Notes under the pieces: model-generated
The model's database searches: none
Told to the model about the DNA's origin: nothing
Seen by the model: only the letters and a program-made list of their open reading frames with translations
Program-made: the position numbers and the translations under genes
Source: Desulfotruncus alcoholivorax DSM 16058
GTDB taxonomy: Bacteria; Bacillota; Desulfotomaculia; Desulfotomaculales; Desulfallaceae
Reading direction: 5' to 3'
Length of the DNA stretch: 64,000 nt
Assembly: GCF_000430885.1 (NCBI RefSeq)
Contig: NZ_AUMW01000016.1
Coordinates: forward strand, 25,731-89,730
Shown: positions 49,744 through 57,448 of the stretch, one piece after another
Position numbering within the stretch: position 1 is the first letter of the stretch
Layout of the letters: each line of letters opens with the position of its first letter

Positions 49744-50175
49744 ATGAAAGATCTCTTAACTCGTGGAGTGGATGAAGCCAGAAACTCACAAATCCCGCGG
49801 GGGGAATCTGCCCTACGGGGAGAAACCGTTGATCGTGGATCAAAAAAATATTTTGCCAGGCCATCATTAACACGCGGTTATAGTGATGATTATTTTGAAG
49901 GTAAAAAGGAGGCAAATCATATGGACAAATATCCCTCTATCAATATTTTAACCCTTGCGGGTAAGTCTGTCGGATCACCCGTTGTAGTGTTCCCTGACAA
50001 TATAGCGGGCGGGTCTTTTATCCCTGGTACAATAATAAGATTTATTGGCGATGCCATTGTGCAGATAAGTGTCGGTACTGTAGTTATCCAGGATGGCGCA
50101 TGGAAGCCGATAGAACCTTTTGTGGCCGGCGACCAGGTGTTTGTTCCTATTAAAGCTATTGATACTTTCGTATAA
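49744..50175 (+). CDS. Second copy of the unrecognised small protein, with two possible starts
   Basis: The C-terminal 84 residues (from ATG 49921) are a paralogue of the preceding protein: VVVFPDNIAGGSFIPGTII, IVQISVGTVVIQDGAWKP, PFVAGDQVFVPI; about 43 of 67 aligned residues are identical by eye. Two starts have strong sites: ATG 49744 behind GGGAGGAGG, giving a 143-residue form with a charged 59-residue extension (KDLLTRGVDEARNS...), and ATG 49921 behind AAAAAGGAGG, giving the 84-residue core. Either or both may be used. Function unknown. Confidence 0.72.
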   Translation: MKDLLTRGVDEARNSQIPRGESALRGETVDRGSKKYFARPSLTRGYSDDYFEGKKEANHMDKYPSINILTLAGKSVGSPVVVFPDNIAGGSFIPGTIIRFIGDAIVQISVGTVVIQDGAWKPIEPFVAGDQVFVPIKAIDTFV

Positions 50176-50344
50176 ATTTAACAATAACATCATAATTTTG
50201 TTGGAATAAAGCCAGTCCATAAGAAGCTTGATCTTTTCTGCAAAAATTGGATATTTTGACACATAATTTTGTGCCAATGAATATCTTAGATTAGTAGTTA
50301 AATTTCCTTGTTAAAAGGAAAAAAATAAAAGGGAGGAATCAAGT
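50176..50344 (+). promoter_or_regulatory. gvpA upstream region
   Basis: Contains TTGACA at 50256-50261 without a well-spaced -10 (the nearest is TATCTT at 50282), and a leader hairpin TTTCCTT (50303-50309)/AAGGAAA (50315-50321) just before the AAAGGGAGG site of gvpA. A promoter here is plausible because gvpA usually needs high expression, but it is not proven by sequence. Confidence 0.4.
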
Positions 50345-50575
50345 GTGGCCATTCAAAAGAGCGTCAGCGCCTCGAGCCTGGCAGAAGTTGTAGACAGGAT
50401 TTTGGAAAAAGGTATAGTTATTGATGCTTTTGTCCGGGTAGCACTAGTTGGAATCGAATTGCTTGCTTTAGAGGCCAGGGTAGTTATTGCCAGCGTTGAA
50501 ACCTGGTTGAAGTACGCTGAAGCAGTTGGGCTGACAGTGCATCATCATCATGAACGTGTGCCGCTTACTGCATAA
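50345..50575 (+). CDS. gvpA: Gas vesicle structural protein GvpA
   Basis: A 76-residue protein with the near-invariant GvpA core: [20 protein letters not shown], then [20 protein letters not shown] and [15 protein letters not shown]. GvpA polymerises into the ribs of the gas vesicle wall. The C-terminal tail ([11 protein letters not shown]) includes four consecutive histidines, which is unusual. GTG start behind AAAGGGAGG. Followed by a strong hairpin at 50595, separating it from the rest of the cluster. Confidence 0.97.
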   Translation: MAIQKSVSASSLAEVVDRILEKGIVIDAFVRVALVGIELLALEARVVIASVETWLKYAEAVGLTVHHHHERVPLTA

Positions 50576-50594
50576 CTCTAATATTTGTGGTGGA

Positions 50595-50625
50595 TTTGGG
50601 GCATACTCATTTAGTATGCCCCAAA
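50595..50625 (+). other. 13-bp hairpin directly after gvpA
   Basis: TTTGGGGCATACT (50595-50607) and AGTATGCCCCAAA (50613-50625) form a perfect 13-bp stem with a 5-base loop. It is followed by A residues on the + strand, so it is not a standard terminator in gvpA's direction. It may partly terminate, or protect the 3' end of a processed gvpA mRNA and so raise its level over the downstream genes. Confidence 0.75.
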
Positions 50626-50664
50626 AAAACATCTTTTAATTTTACTAATTGGGGGTATTAAATC

Positions 50665-50961
50665 ATGGCAGCTGTTAACTATCTCCAATCCGTTGCTGAA
50701 AAAATGGTTAGTGCTTGCGAAGCGAGACAGAAAAATATGCATGATAGAAAAAAATACGTGGCTGATCTCCTGGGGCAAACATCCAAAAACCGGGCGGAAA
50801 TGGCTCAAGATATGTGGAAGAGATTATATGAAGTCAGTCATAATCGCCAGGTTGAAGTGAATAAAATGTTAAGAGAATTAACTCAAATCAGAATGGAGTC
50901 ATGGCAAAGCTGGGCGAAAGCTGTTCAGACCATGAACAAGATCCGCGCAGGAAAAATTTAA
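50665..50961 (+). CDS. Small all-helical protein, GvpC-like candidate
   Basis: A 98-residue protein, fully alpha-helical by composition, rich in Arg, Gln, Met and Ala: KMVSACEARQKNMHDRKKYV, ADLLGQTSKNRAEMAQDMW, KRLYEVSHNRQVEVNKMLRE. The pattern of R..VA.LL..T...RAEM.. recalls GvpC, which wraps the outside of the vesicle with amphipathic helices, but no clean 33-residue repeat is visible. Position directly after gvpA is where gvpC lies in many clusters. Alternative: an unrelated accessory protein. ATG follows GGGGGT. Confidence 0.55.
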   Translation: MAAVNYLQSVAEKMVSACEARQKNMHDRKKYVADLLGQTSKNRAEMAQDMWKRLYEVSHNRQVEVNKMLRELTQIRMESWQSWAKAVQTMNKIRAGKI

Positions 50962-50982
50962 AGCCGATGGGGTGAAGTCTGT

Positions 50983-51249
50983 TTGAATATTATTGAAGTG
51001 GTGGCCATTGTAGAAAATTTTTTTAAAGATATCATCAAAAAACCCGGGGTTGTTATCGGTGTCGTTAGGGATTCAGATATCTACAAGGTGCAGATAGAAG
51101 TTCCCGAAGAAGTGGAATACATGCGCAGGCGGGCTAAAGATGACCTCTTAGCCATTTACGAGGTTGCTGTAGACAGCAATTTAGAAATTATCTCCTTTGA
51201 GAGAAAGCACCTGCGGGAAAGGACTTCTATCAACATCTGTGACGTTTAA
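50983..51249 (+). CDS. gvpO: Gas vesicle protein GvpO
   Basis: An 88-residue protein matching the GvpO family pattern: GVVIGVVRDSDIYKVQIEV, PEEVEYMRRRAKDDLLAIYE, VAVDSNLEIISFERKHLRER. GvpO is an accessory protein needed for vesicle formation in haloarchaea and others. TTG start behind GGGGTG. It begins a run of closely spaced genes reaching to gvpJ. Confidence 0.82.
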   Translation: MNIIEVVAIVENFFKDIIKKPGVVIGVVRDSDIYKVQIEVPEEVEYMRRRAKDDLLAIYEVAVDSNLEIISFERKHLRERTSINICDV

Positions 51250-51329
51250 GATAGGCTGGTCATCATAACTCAGTATGGATCATGCTGAGCATTTTTTTGG
51301 AAGAATACTGGCTTCTATGAGGTGCATTT

Positions 51330-52247
51330 ATGAATATAGAACAATTATTACCAATGGAATTTGGAGAACAAGATTTTGTCAATACACCGTATCTTAACGA
51401 TATAGCCCTGCGCGCGCTGACATACATTAAGGCGGGTTTCCCCGTTAATTTAAGCGGTCCGGCGGGGACGGGAAAAACAACCATGGCCTTATACCTGGCA
51501 TTAAAAGTCGGCCGCCCGGTGGCGCTACTGCACGGCAATGACGGGCTGTCATCAACTAATTTAGTCGGGGGCAATTTCGGTTATAAAAAGAGAATGAAAA
51601 TAGATAACTATATCCACTCAGTGCAAGATTTCGAGGAGTCATTACAATACCAATGGGTGGAAGGGATGCTTGGCATCGCCTGCCGTAATGGCATAACCCT
51701 CATATACGATGAATTTACCAGATCAAGGCCGGAAATAAACAACCTGCTGCTATCTATCGTGGAAGAAAAAGTATTAAGTTTGCCGGGCTGGCAGAAAGAA
51801 AAAAACTATATTAAGGTACACCCTGAATTCAGACTTATTTTTACCAGCAATCCTGAGGAATATGCCGGTGTCCACCGTGCTCAGATCGCTTTGATTGACC
51901 GAATGATTAACCTGGAAATGGATCGGTTTGACCGGGAAACTGAGATTGCTATTACTGCCCGAAAATCAGGCTTGCCGGAGGAAGAAGCCGCTTCCATAGT
52001 TGACTTGGTCCGTAACTTTCGGGAGAGTTGCAATTTTAATAATAACGTTTCGGTACGCAGCTCCATTCGCATTGCTCAAATTTTTAGCTTTACGCTGGAA
52101 GATGCTTCTTATGATGAGGAGTTTTTCGGAAAAATCGTCAATGATGTACTCATGTCTGAAATCAGGTATGGTGATTCTAAATCATACTTAAAGGCCCGGG
52201 AGATAATTAAAAAGTTACTTGTCAGCAAAGGATCCAAAGATGAATAA
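51330..52247 (+). CDS. gvpN: Gas vesicle AAA+ ATPase GvpN
   Basis: A 305-residue MoxR-type AAA+ ATPase. Walker A NLSGPAGTGKTTMAL near residue 46, then HGNDGLSSTNLVGGNFGYKK, the GvpN-specific block. Walker B is GITLIYDEFTRSRPEINN near residue 128, and sensor 1 is FRLIFTSNPEEYAGVH. GvpN acts with GvpC-type proteins in vesicle assembly or maturation. ATG 51330 follows a weak ATGAGGTG site. Its stop overlaps the next gene. Confidence 0.95.
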   Translation: MNIEQLLPMEFGEQDFVNTPYLNDIALRALTYIKAGFPVNLSGPAGTGKTTMALYLALKVGRPVALLHGNDGLSSTNLVGGNFGYKKRMKIDNYIHSVQDFEESLQYQWVEGMLGIACRNGITLIYDEFTRSRPEINNLLLSIVEEKVLSLPGWQKEKNYIKVHPEFRLIFTSNPEEYAGVHRAQIALIDRMINLEMDRFDRETEIAITARKSGLPEEEAASIVDLVRNFRESCNFNNNVSVRSSIRIAQIFSFTLEDASYDEEFFGKIVNDVLMSEIRYGDSKSYLKAREIIKKLLVSKGSKDE

Positions 52248-52752
52248 GAAAGATCATTCTAATGGTTTGGGATTTGGCGATATATTCAGGGGGTTGGGGG
52301 AACTGTTGGAAGTTTTACAGAAGATGGATGCCCGGGGCATTAATGAAATTAAAAAAACCGGGGAATTTGGTTCGTCTCAACCCAAAGGACTAAAGGGAGC
52401 CTACGGGTTGCGGGTAAGGATTGGTGAACTGGGCAAATCCACCGTCCAATCCTTTGGTAATTTGCGAGCAGATAAAGATACGGTTGAATTTAAAGAAGTC
52501 TGGGAGCCGATCCTGGATGTTTTTGATGAAGAAGATCATGTGTTGGTGGTTGCTGAACTGCCGGGTATTGAAGAAAACCAATTGCAGCTTGAAATTGTAG
52601 ATGACTGCTTGCGCCTTGTGGCATCAGGCATCCGGAATTATAAAAAAAATGTGCCTTTGCCCTGTGCGGTGGAAGACAAAAATATAATTACAGTCTTTAA
52701 AAACGGTATTGTGGAAATTACTTTAAGGAAGAGGGATACACCTTATCTTTAG
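52240..52752 (+). CDS. gvpH: Hsp20/GvpH-like protein
   Basis: About 170 residues. N-terminal segment FGDIFRGLGELLEVLQKM is a GvpH-type helical start. C-terminal alpha-crystallin-like domain: PILDVFDEEDHVLVVAELPG, then IVDDCLRLVASGIRNYKKNV and NGIVEITLRKR. Small heat-shock type proteins of this kind stabilise vesicle proteins. ATG 52240 overlaps the gvpN stop and follows AAAGGA. Followed by repeat copy 6, the only long gap inside the cluster. Confidence 0.88.
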   Translation: MNKKDHSNGLGFGDIFRGLGELLEVLQKMDARGINEIKKTGEFGSSQPKGLKGAYGLRVRIGELGKSTVQSFGNLRADKDTVEFKEVWEPILDVFDEEDHVLVVAELPGIEENQLQLEIVDDCLRLVASGIRNYKKNVPLPCAVEDKNIITVFKNGIVEITLRKRDTPYL

Positions 52753-53004
52753 GGTGCATAAGGAAAGGGAACACATCTCCTCTTTGGGGTTCATGGCTTT
52801 TAGGTCGGAGGAATGTCCCCAATGAACTTGGGGTCGAAGGAATGTCCCAAAAAAAAGAAATAAACTGGCGGTAACTACTAGGAGTCAGGAGTCAGAAGTC
52901 AGGAGTAAGAATAAGATAACCGGCGAAAACATTCTGAATTCTGATTACTGAATTCTGAATACTTATTAATAACTGGCGATATGGGGGAGGTGAAACAAGG
53001 GGTA
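52753..53004. other. Gap inside the gas vesicle cluster
   Basis: Holds two partial copies of a GGTCGGAGGAATGTCCC-like sequence (52811-52827 and 52831-52848: GGGGTCGAAGGAATGTCCC), then repeat copy 6. No gene. GGGGGAGGTGA at 52983-52993 precedes the next start. It may contain an internal promoter for the second half of the cluster. Confidence 0.5.
52879..52964. repeat. Intergenic TCAGGAGT/TTCTGAATTC repeat, copy 6
   Basis: TAGGAGTCAGGAGTCAGAAG (52879-52898) plus one more unit faces ATTCTGAATTCTGATTACTG (52931-52950) and AATTCTGAATACTT. It lies between gvpH and the CDC48 gene. Confidence 0.88.
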
Positions 53005-55140
53005 ATGAATGACAGCATCTTATTTAAGGTTACAGAAGCATTAAACAAAGATATGGGTAGAGGTATTGCCAGAATCGACCCGGCCGATATGGAAGTTCTT
53101 GCTGTTAATGTTGGAGATGTTGTTATGGTGCGTGGAAAAAGGGAGTCGGCGGCCAGAGTACTGCCCACCCATGCGGACCGAAGGGGTGGGCAGTTGATCC
53201 AAATTGACGGCATTACCAGGGAGAATGCGGGCGTTGGACTGGGTGAGAGGGTTTCTGTCTACAAAATTGATGTCCAAACGGCCCGGCAGGTTGTTTTACG
53301 CCCCCTTTTCAGCCAGAGTTTGATCAATAAGGAATATCTTCAGTACAGCATACAAGGCCTGCCTGTGAAAAATGGGGACAAAATCAGAATTTCTCTACTG
53401 GGTCTTAAAAGTCAGGAATGGGTTGTTGTTAACACGGTACCGGACGGCGTTGTCATTTCGGGGAAAGATACCGGTGTGACAATTCAGACTGCTGGAAATT
53501 TTTCACAGGGCAGTAACATTGCGATACGTTATGAAGATATTGGGGGCTTACAAAAAGAACTGCAGCGGGTCAGAGAAATGATTGAACTGCCTTTAAAGTA
53601 CCCAGTGCTGTTTGACCACCTGGGGATAGACCCCCCGCGGGGGGTACTGCTATGCGGGCCTCCGGGAACGGGTAAAACTTTAATTGCCAGGGCAGTGGCC
53701 AATGAAGCCAATGCATATTTTGTGCATGTCAACGGCCCGGAAATTATTAACAAATATTACGGGGAAAGTGAAGCCAAACTGCGTGAGATTTTTGAAGATG
53801 CCTCAAAGCATACGCCCAGCATTATTTTTTTAGATGAACTGGATGCCATTGCTCCCAAGCGGCAAAATGTAACCGGAGAGGTTGAAAAACGAGTAGTGGC
53901 CCAGCTGTTGGCGCTAATGGACGGGTTGCAAGACCGGGGCCGGATTATTATCATCGGGGCCACCAATATACCGGATGCGCTGGACAGTGCTCTGCGCAGG
54001 CCTGGCCGTTTTGACCGTGAAATAACTATAGGAGTGCCCGACTGGGCCGGCAGGTTGGAAATACTACAAATTCACTCGCGTGGTATGCCGCTGATCAGGG
54101 AAGTAAATCTGTATAAAATCACGGAGCTGACTAACGGTTTTGTCGGTGCTGATTTAAAAGCCCTGTGCCGGGAGGCGGCAATGCAGTCTTTGCGCAGGGT
54201 CATACCCGAATTAGATTACCAGTCTACAAATTTGTCAACTGACCTAATAAATAAGATATATGTAACTATGGAGGATTTTGAGTCGGCTTTAAAGGAAGTA
54301 GAGCCGTCTGTTACCAGGGAGTTGACTGTTGAAGTCCCACAAATTAAGTGGCACGACGTCGGTGGGCTGAAAAAAATTAAGCGGCAGCTGCAAGAAGCGG
54401 TTGAAGGGCCCATTAAGTTTGAAAAGATCTATAAAATGGCCAAAATTGATCTTCCAAGAGGAATACTGCTCCACGGTCCCCCTGGGACAGGGAAAACACT
54501 TTTGGCCAAAGCAATGGCCAATGAAATTAACGCCAATTTCATCTCGGTCAAAGGCCCGGCGTTGCTGTCAAAATGGGTTGGTGAATCAGAAAAAGCCTTG
54601 CGGGATATTTTCCGGAAAGCCAGGCAGGTAGCCCCCTGTATAATTTTTATCGACGAAATAGACGCACTGGTGCCTCACCGCGGTAAGGGCGACCAGATAA
54701 CTGAAAGAATGTTAAGCCAATTGCTTACGGAAATGGATGGGTTGGAGGAATTACATCAAGTAGTGCTGTTGGCGGCTACCAATAGGATAGACATGATTGA
54801 TCCTGCATTATTGCGTCCAGGCCGGTTTGATCTGATACTCCGCATGGATTTGCCAGTGCAAGAGGAAAGATATGAAATTTTAACCATACACTTGAAAGGG
54901 CTGCCCCTGGCCAAAGATATTGATACCCGTGCTCTAATTAGGGAAACAGAGGGGTTTTCCGGCGCTGAATTGCGAAATTTGTGCCAACGGGCGGCGATGC
55001 AGGCCGTACGGGAATATCTGGGACGTTTGGAAAAAGAAGTAACCAATGAAACTGAATTCAGAATCGGCAGCAGCCATTTCAGCCATGCGTTAATTGAGAT
55101 TAAAAAACAAAGAGACGAAGTATTGGGAGGGGGAAGCTAG
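53005..55140 (+). CDS. CDC48/VCP-like AAA+ ATPase with two ATPase domains
   Basis: A 711-residue protein. A CDC48-N domain (about 1-190: [28 protein letters not shown]) precedes two AAA modules. D1 has Walker [21 protein letters not shown] near 217, Walker [15 protein letters not shown], and [11 protein letters not shown]2 has Walker [21 protein letters not shown] near 490, Walker [16 protein letters not shown], and RPGRFD. Both ATP sites look intact. Such proteins unfold or extract proteins from complexes. In bacteria they are uncommon; here it sits in the gas vesicle operon and probably remodels vesicle proteins (inference). ATG 53005 was preferred to ATG 52981. Confidence 0.93.
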   Translation: MNDSILFKVTEALNKDMGRGIARIDPADMEVLAVNVGDVVMVRGKRESAARVLPTHADRRGGQLIQIDGITRENAGVGLGERVSVYKIDVQTARQVVLRPLFSQSLINKEYLQYSIQGLPVKNGDKIRISLLGLKSQEWVVVNTVPDGVVISGKDTGVTIQTAGNFSQGSNIAIRYEDIGGLQKELQRVREMIELPLKYPVLFDHLGIDPPRGVLLCGPPGTGKTLIARAVANEANAYFVHVNGPEIINKYYGESEAKLREIFEDASKHTPSIIFLDELDAIAPKRQNVTGEVEKRVVAQLLALMDGLQDRGRIIIIGATNIPDALDSALRRPGRFDREITIGVPDWAGRLEILQIHSRGMPLIREVNLYKITELTNGFVGADLKALCREAAMQSLRRVIPELDYQSTNLSTDLINKIYVTMEDFESALKEVEPSVTRELTVEVPQIKWHDVGGLKKIKRQLQEAVEGPIKFEKIYKMAKIDLPRGILLHGPPGTGKTLLAKAMANEINANFISVKGPALLSKWVGESEKALRDIFRKARQVAPCIIFIDEIDALVPHRGKGDQITERMLSQLLTEMDGLEELHQVVLLAATNRIDMIDPALLRPGRFDLILRMDLPVQEERYEILTIHLKGLPLAKDIDTRALIRETEGFSGAELRNLCQRAAMQAVREYLGRLEKEVTNETEFRIGSSHFSHALIEIKKQRDEVLGGGS

Positions 55141-55143
55141 CTA

Positions 55144-55902
55144 TTGACAGTCAAAAAGGGTTATTACCTGTATGCCATTTTTGCCGAAAAAGAGCCGCAG
55201 GAGTTTGACTGTACGGGGATAGGGGGGCAGGGGGACAAAGTTTATACCCTGCATTATCAAGACCTGGCAGTGGCCGTAAGCCGGGTGCTGGTTAAAGCAT
55301 ACGACCCCGTGCGGAAAAATGCCATGGCCCATCAAAAAGTTATCTCAACCATTTTCCAAAAATATGATGTGTTGCCTGTTAGTTTTGGCACATGCGCATA
55401 TAGTTACGAGGAAGTAATGAGATTACTTGCCATGCTTTATGATCAGGCGTTAGTTGCCCTGGATAAAATAAAAAATAAAATTGAAGTAGGCTTAAAGGTT
55501 TTTTGGAAAAAAGATGCGTTGGCGAAGGAATTGGAGGCTTTAGATCCCGGGATAAAAGCATTTAAAGCGAAAGTTTCCAAAGAGGGCGACGGCGAGGTTG
55601 TTTACAGGCAGCTGCTTGAAATAGGCGAAAAGTTGGAGTCCCTGGCCAATGAAAGGCGTAATCATTATAAAAAGCTGCTCATCGATCCGCTGCAAAAGAT
55701 TGCTGTTGATGTATGGATAAACGATAACATTAATAACGAAAAATTGGTTGTTAATGCCTCATTTCTGGTGGATAAAACCAGGGAGGAGGAGTTTGACCTG
55801 GCGGTAAATGATATTTATAAACGTTATTCCGATGGCCTGGAATTTAAATATACCGGTCCATGGCCCCCGTATAGCTTTGTAAATATTAAATTTTCCCCGT
55901 AA
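55144..55902 (+). CDS. GvpF/GvpL family protein 1
   Basis: A 252-residue protein. N-terminal domain LYAIFAEKEPQEFDC; VLPVSFGTCAYSYEEVMRLL in the middle; C-terminal KYTGPWPPYSFVNIKF, the near-invariant end of GvpF/L. GvpF and GvpL are minor assembly proteins that interact with GvpA. TTG start immediately after the CDC48 stop (3-base gap), so translation is coupled. One of three paralogues in the cluster. Confidence 0.92.
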   Translation: MTVKKGYYLYAIFAEKEPQEFDCTGIGGQGDKVYTLHYQDLAVAVSRVLVKAYDPVRKNAMAHQKVISTIFQKYDVLPVSFGTCAYSYEEVMRLLAMLYDQALVALDKIKNKIEVGLKVFWKKDALAKELEALDPGIKAFKAKVSKEGDGEVVYRQLLEIGEKLESLANERRNHYKKLLIDPLQKIAVDVWINDNINNEKLVVNASFLVDKTREEEFDLAVNDIYKRYSDGLEFKYTGPWPPYSFVNIKFSP

Positions 55903-55914
55903 AGAGGTATTGTT

Positions 55915-56163
55915 ATGCTGATCATAGATGATCTACTATTAGCACCTTTTAGAGGCCTGTTTTTTATTTTTAAAGAAATCCACAAGCGTGCAGAGGAAGA
56001 ATTTTACGATGAAGAGCATATAATTAATCAAATGCGTTCTTTGCAAACGTCACTTCAGCTTGGTGACATTACAGAGGAAGAATATGACCGGGCGGAAGAA
56101 GATTTGGTTGAGCGGCTGCGCATTGCCAGGGAGAGAAATGCGGAACGGTCCGAGGAGGTATAG
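55915..56163 (+). CDS. gvpG: Gas vesicle protein GvpG
   Basis: An 82-residue protein. N-terminus LLAPFRGLFFIFKEIHKRAE is the GvpG signature, then charged coiled helices (EEEYDRAEEDLVERLRIARE). An accessory assembly protein that works with GvpF/L. ATG follows AAGAGGT. Its stop is two bases before the next start. Confidence 0.93.
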   Translation: MLIIDDLLLAPFRGLFFIFKEIHKRAEEEFYDEEHIINQMRSLQTSLQLGDITEEEYDRAEEDLVERLRIARERNAERSEEV

Positions 56164-56164
56164 T

Positions 56165-56410
56165 GTGAAACAATTAAACCGGGAAGAAAAGGAGCTATTA
56201 AAAACAATATTCCTTGACCGCCTGAATAAAGAGGTCGCGCAAATTGGAGATTCCGCATGGAAACTGGCCGCTGCACGGTGCCAGCATTTTTTAACCAATG
56301 TTTTCACTGAACTGTTGCTGGAGCATTTCTTTGATTCCTTAATTCCTGAAAAAAATCAGGATAGCCCGGTGACAGACCATAAAAAAAAACTGTTGCAGGT
56401 GACCGGTTAA
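56165..56410 (+). CDS. Unrecognised small helical protein in the gvp operon
   Basis: An 81-residue protein from GTG 56165 (behind GAGGTA). Helical and mixed-charge: LNREEKELLKTIFLDRLNKE, AARCQHFLTNVFTELLLEHF. I cannot assign it to a Gvp family. It lies between gvpG and the second gvpF/L with tight spacing on both sides, so it is probably translated. It might be a short GvpT- or GvpU-like accessory, but this is not supported by motif. Confidence 0.7.
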   Translation: MKQLNREEKELLKTIFLDRLNKEVAQIGDSAWKLAAARCQHFLTNVFTELLLEHFFDSLIPEKNQDSPVTDHKKKLLQVTG

Positions 56411-56418
56411 TTGAATCT

Positions 56419-57282
56419 TTGTCTGAAAAAACCCAGCGGCAGGCTAAGAGCTTTATCTACCTGTACTGTATTGCACCGTTGGAAGCAGCCAATATTTTCA
56501 AGGATCAAATAGTGACGGGGTTGCCCGATGGAGGAAGTGTCAGAAGTATTGAATACGGCAACATCGCGGCAATAGTTAGTCCCGTACCGGTGGAAACATA
56601 TTCCCAAAATGTTTTGAAAGAGCTGGTAAAAAACCTTGACTGGTTGGAAAGTCGGGTTACCAGGCACGAGGTCATTATCCAATACGTTGCCGGGCAATAC
56701 CCGGTTATTCCTATGAAATTTTGTACTATCTTCCACACCCATGAGCGAGTAAAGCAACTACTGTCGCAAAAGGAAAGCGAATTTAACAATATGCTAACCA
56801 GCCTTAAAGGCAAGGAGGAGTGGGGATTAAAAATTTATTACAAACCCGCGCTTCTCAGCCGGCACGTGGAAAAAAACAGTACCCGAATACAGGAGGCAAA
56901 AGGGATGGCAGAAGCGAAGGGGGCCGGGACTGCATATTTTATAAGAAAGAAAATGGATGATTTGTTGGCTGAAGAAGTGGAAAACACTGCTGCCCTAATC
57001 GTAGAGCAAGTACATACCAAAGTTGAGCAATACGCTGAGGAAGCAAAACTAAACCGCCTTTTGGGCAGTGAAATAACGGGCCGGTTGGAGACAATGGCAT
57101 TAAACGCCGTATATCTTGTAGAGCAGAGCATAATAAATGATTTTAAACAAAGGGTGGTAGATCTTAGCGAGCAATACGAAAATCAGGGGTTTGATTTTGT
57201 TCTTACCGGGCCCTGGCCTCCTTATAATTTTACTTCTTTTAGCGGCCTGGAAGGTGGCGGGGAAAATGAGCAATTTAACTGA
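56419..57282 (+). CDS. GvpF/GvpL family protein 2
   Basis: A 287-residue protein. FIYLYCIAPLEAANIFKDQI at the N-terminus, PVIPMKFCTIFHTHERVKQL in the middle and FVLTGPWPPYNFTSFSGLEG at the end. It is longer than the other two because of an insertion (about 155-180) and a C-terminal tail that overlaps gvpS. TTG start. Likely an assembly protein. Confidence 0.92.
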   Translation: MSEKTQRQAKSFIYLYCIAPLEAANIFKDQIVTGLPDGGSVRSIEYGNIAAIVSPVPVETYSQNVLKELVKNLDWLESRVTRHEVIIQYVAGQYPVIPMKFCTIFHTHERVKQLLSQKESEFNNMLTSLKGKEEWGLKIYYKPALLSRHVEKNSTRIQEAKGMAEAKGAGTAYFIRKKMDDLLAEEVENTAALIVEQVHTKVEQYAEEAKLNRLLGSEITGRLETMALNAVYLVEQSIINDFKQRVVDLSEQYENQGFDFVLTGPWPPYNFTSFSGLEGGGENEQFN

Positions 57283-57448
57283 AAAAAATGTAACCTTGCT
57301 GGAAATTTTAGATCACATTTTAGATAAAGGCGTGGTAATAAAAGGGGAAGTAATTATTTCCATCGCAGATGTGGACCTGATCTATCTTGGATTACAACTT
57401 GTGCTGGCATCGGTCGATAAGGTGTTGCCGGTTATACGGGATGAGTAA
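57266..57448 (+). CDS. gvpS: GvpA-like minor protein GvpS
   Basis: A 60-residue protein with a GvpA-type core: VTLLEILDHILDKGVVIKGE, VIISIADVDLIYLGLQLVLA, SVDKVLP. The DKGVVIKGE(V/L)IIS and DLIYL blocks match GvpS of Bacillus more than GvpA or GvpJ. ATG 57266 lies inside the end of the preceding gvpF/L, and its stop overlaps the next gene by 8 bases. Confidence 0.85.
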   Translation: MSNLTEKNVTLLEILDHILDKGVVIKGEVIISIADVDLIYLGLQLVLASVDKVLPVIRDE

